Source: JBBDYH01 sp040901795 (GTDB taxonomy: Bacteria > Planctomycetota > Planctomycetia > Pirellulales > JALHPA01). Taken from it: a stretch of DNA of 17,042 nucleotides. The translations under genes and the position numbers were made by a program. The stretch covers positions 1 to 17,042 of the forward strand of contig JBBDYH010000120.1 of the NCBI GenBank assembly GCA_040901795.1, read 5' to 3'. Positions 15,276 to 17,042 of the stretch are shown one piece after another; positions within the stretch are counted from its first letter, which is position 1; each line of letters opens with the position of its first letter. The notes under the pieces are model-generated. The model made no database searches and was not told the origin of the DNA. It worked only from the letters and a program-made list of their open reading frames with translations.

Positions 15276-16322
15276 TTACCGATTCGTTCCCTCGACGAGC
15301 CTCGCAAGCAGCTCGCGTGCGGCGCCCGATTCAATCGCAGATTGGGCCAGCTCGGCACACTGCATCGGGCTGTCCGCCTTACGCGCGGTCCAGAGGGCCG
15401 CAGCCGCGTTGATGACCACGATGTCGAACGCCGGCCCTTGCTGCCCGTTTAAAACTTGCTCGATCATCACTGCGCTTTTCTGCGGCCCATCGACGAGGAG
15501 CGAGTCCAACCGCGACGTGGCCAGGCCGAAATCGGCCGGCGACCACACGAGCTCGCTCAATTGGCCCCCTTCTACGACGGTAACACGAGTGGTCGTCGCC
15601 AGAGTGACCTCGTCCAGCCCATCGTCACCGGTGACCAACACTGCACGCTCGGTGCCCAACAGCGCCAGCGCCTCCGCCAGCCGACCGCGCAACTGCGGCT
15701 TGCCCACGCCCAGGAGTTGATACGGGGCGCCGGCTGGATTGGCCAACGGCCCGAGCAGATTGAAGATGGTCGCGTGCGTCAGTTGCTTGCGGACCTCTCC
15801 GACACGTTTCATCGCCGGATGCAACAGCGGTGCGAAGCAGAAGCAGATGCCCAACGTATCCAGGCACTCTTCGACGCAGGTCGCGTCGGCCTGGATATTG
15901 ACGCCCAGCGCCGAGAGCACATCAGCCGAGCCGGTGCGGCTGGTGATGCTGCGGTTACCGTGCTTGGCCACGGGCAGACCCGCCGCCGCTGTGACCAAAG
16001 CTGCCGCCGTGCTGATGTTGAACGTACATGAGTTGTCGCCGCCGGTGCCGCAAGTGTCGATCAGCCCTTTGCGGCGGCTGCGGATGTGCGTCATGTGCTG
16101 GCGCAGCGCCGCCGCGGCGCCGGCGATCTCGTGGACGCTTTCGCCCTTCTCATGCAGCGCGGTCAGGAACAGCGCAATCTGCGCGTCGGCCACGTCGCCG
16201 CGCATGATCAGGTCGATGGCCGAGTGCGTCTCGTCCAGCGTCAAATTGTCGCCCGCCGCGACCCGGCCAAGGTATTCCTGGAACACAATAGACTCGCTAT
16301 CCGATTGAAGTGACGCACTCAT
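15276..16322 (-). CDS. trpD: Anthranilate phosphoribosyltransferase
   Basis: The 348-residue enzyme transfers phosphoribose from PRPP to anthranilate, the second step of tryptophan synthesis. It has the N-terminal helical domain (1-85) and then DTCGTGGDNSCTFNIST (G92-D96 pyrophosphate loop), VAKHGNRSITSRTGSADVL (K120-S125), HPAMKRVGEVRKQL, FNLLGPLANPAG and GDDGLDEV, all family signatures. The length is typical. The ATG at 16320-16322 is preferred to the frame start at 16397, whose extra residues come from the structured leader. No Shine-Dalgarno is visible. No other trp gene is present in the window, so it stands apart from a trp operon here. Confidence 0.95.
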   Translation of the reverse strand: MSASLQSDSESIVFQEYLGRVAAGDNLTLDETHSAIDLIMRGDVADAQIALFLTALHEKGESVHEIAGAAAALRQHMTHIRSRRKGLIDTCGTGGDNSCTFNISTAAALVTAAAGLPVAKHGNRSITSRTGSADVLSALGVNIQADATCVEECLDTLGICFCFAPLLHPAMKRVGEVRKQLTHATIFNLLGPLANPAGAPYQLLGVGKPQLRGRLAEALALLGTERAVLVTGDDGLDEVTLATTTRVTVVEGGQLSELVWSPADFGLATSRLDSLLVDGPQKSAVMIEQVLNGQQGPAFDIVVINAAAALWTARKADSPMQCAELAQSAIESGAARELLARLVEGTNR

Positions 16323-16380
16323 TTTAAAACGCCAGGGCAGGGCAGGGGAGTAGCCGTCGGGGATTGCCGGGCTTCTGATT

Positions 16381-16414
16381 GCACCCTGGACGGCCAATCA
16401 GGGTGACGGGGTGC
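16381..16414 (-). promoter_or_regulatory. Possible structured trpD leader with competing stems
   Basis: CACCCTG (16382-16388) pairs with CAGGGTG (16399-16405) around a 10-base loop. The same bases 16381-16386 (GCACCC) could instead pair with GGGTGC (16409-16414), and GATTG (16377-16381) could pair with CAATC (16395-16399). These alternatives are mutually exclusive, as in an attenuator. No leader peptide with tandem Trp codons was found. The rest of 16323-16572 shows only a CGCGC/GCGCG hairpin (16441-16455) and purine-rich sequence. Confidence 0.25.
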
Positions 16415-16551
16415 AGGTACGCGGAATATTGTTTTTGTATCGCGCGAAATGCGCGCATTACTTCGGGGGGTTTTGAAACAATAATCCGGCGGGGTGCGGC
16501 GAAGTTGTCCGAAGGAGATAAGGGGATGCAGAGGGAGATGGCGAGATGACG

Positions 16552-16572
16552 GGGGGAAAAAAGGGGTCAGAA
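16552..16572 (-). other. Conserved-looking motif at RAYT 3' end (TTCTGACCCCTTTTTT)
   Basis: On the minus strand the transposase stop TAG (16573-16575) is followed directly by TTCTGACCCCTTTTTTCCCC. From memory, close variants (TCCTGACCCCTTTTT) border RAYT genes in many bacterial genomes; this is not checked. It may be a terminal element or a weak terminator through its T-run, although no stem precedes it. Confidence 0.4.
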
Positions 16573-17042
16573 CTATTTGCGTGGCTTACTGTCGTGTTTT
16601 GGGGGCCGGCCGCGGGGGCGGATGGTCAAGTCCAGCTTCAGCCGTTTGGCCAAACGCTTCACCCACGTTTCGTCGCCGTAGGGTAGGCCCGTGGCGCTGG
16701 AACGGCGAATGGCGTCGACGATGGCTTTCTCCATCGGCTGATGCACCTTCTCGGCCCATTTGCGTTGCCGGACCTTGGCCAGCGGCGACAGCTCGTCGTA
16801 CGTGATCAGCGGATCGATGAGCTCGTCCGCCTCGCCCAGACCGTGCATCCGGTAACTGCTCCAGGGGTACTCGTCCGCGCGCTGCACCAGCGATGCGCGC
16901 AACGGGTTGGCCTCAATGTACCGCAGTACCGCCAGCAGGTGCTCGTCGGTCTGAATCACAGGGCTTTTGAAGCGTCCTTGCCAGACATGGCCGCCCGAGC
17001 GGTAGTGGCGATGGTATCGCTGCGTGTGCGAAACCAACAGGC
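16573..17042 (-). CDS. REP-associated tyrosine transposase (RAYT), partial, N-terminus off the window
   Basis: About 156 C-terminal residues are visible and the frame stays open to the right edge. The TTG at 17037 is internal, not the start. QRYHRHYRSGGHVWQGRFKSPVIQ, then the helix LLAVLRYIEANPLRASLV (whose Tyr is the likely catalytic residue), YPWSSYRMH and a C-terminal RPRGRPPK basic tail are characteristic of Y1-type REP-associated transposases (IS200/IS605-like TnpA_REP). The HUH metal-binding motif should lie beyond the edge. Such enzymes process REP hairpins with GTAG feet; one such pair lies at 979-1029. The visible part looks intact. Confidence 0.88.
   Translation of the reverse strand, partial: LLVSHTQRYHRHYRSGGHVWQGRFKSPVIQTDEHLLAVLRYIEANPLRASLVQRADEYPWSSYRMHGLGEADELIDPLITYDELSPLAKVRQRKWAEKVHQPMEKAIVDAIRRSSATGLPYGDETWVKRLAKRLKLDLTIRPRGRPPKHDSKPRK

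Overview
The window looks like a GC-rich Gram-negative bacterial chromosome segment, most probably a planctomycete (Pirellulales-like). This is inferred from several things. SecA carries an extra internal block of about 47 residues and a C-terminal zinc motif. A eukaryote-style UDP-sugar pyrophosphorylase is present alongside Kdo transferase (WaaA), so lipopolysaccharide is made. Shine-Dalgarno signals are mostly weak, and intergenic gaps are dense in palindromic repeats. No rRNA, tRNA, CRISPR array or prophage was seen.

Layout. The left ~13.7 kb is almost entirely minus-strand, read right to left: secA (9934-13662), a RelE/ParE toxin and Phd/YefM antitoxin pair (9297-9913), waaA (7884-9263), metK (6526-7710), a membrane protein coupled to metK (5664-6524), a 39-residue membrane peptide (5425-5544), a UDPGP-family pyrophosphorylase (4015-5421), mannose-1-phosphate guanylyltransferase (2824-3912), a secreted or lipoprotein alpha/beta hydrolase (1621-2739), ruvX (1036-1494) and an NAD-dependent epimerase-like protein (106-972). 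Right of secA come three plus-strand genes: a PhnP-like metallo-beta-lactamase hydrolase (13803-14609), a small unknown protein interrupted by an in-frame amber codon (14631-14927, frame continuing to 14966), and a second small unknown protein (15001-15249). The minus strand then holds trpD (15276-16322) and the 3' part of a REP-associated tyrosine transposase (RAYT) that runs off the right edge (16573-17042).

Functional themes. Several products belong to envelope building: sugar-nucleotide synthesis (ManC, UDPGP enzyme), lipid A-Kdo transfer (WaaA), export (SecA) and an exported hydrolase. The others are housekeeping (MetK, RuvX, TrpD), one toxin-antitoxin module sitting between secA and waaA, and a possible orphan effector/partner pair at 14631-15249.

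The most notable non-coding layer is repeats. At least six distinct palindromic or low-complexity elements fill intergenic gaps, often touching a stop codon, and one has entered the waaA reading frame. The clearest is a two-REP unit (979-1029) with GTAG feet and two compensatory base-pair changes between its stems, in the same window as a RAYT gene. Product names come from motif recognition without database searches. Coordinates reflect start-codon choices explained in each entry.
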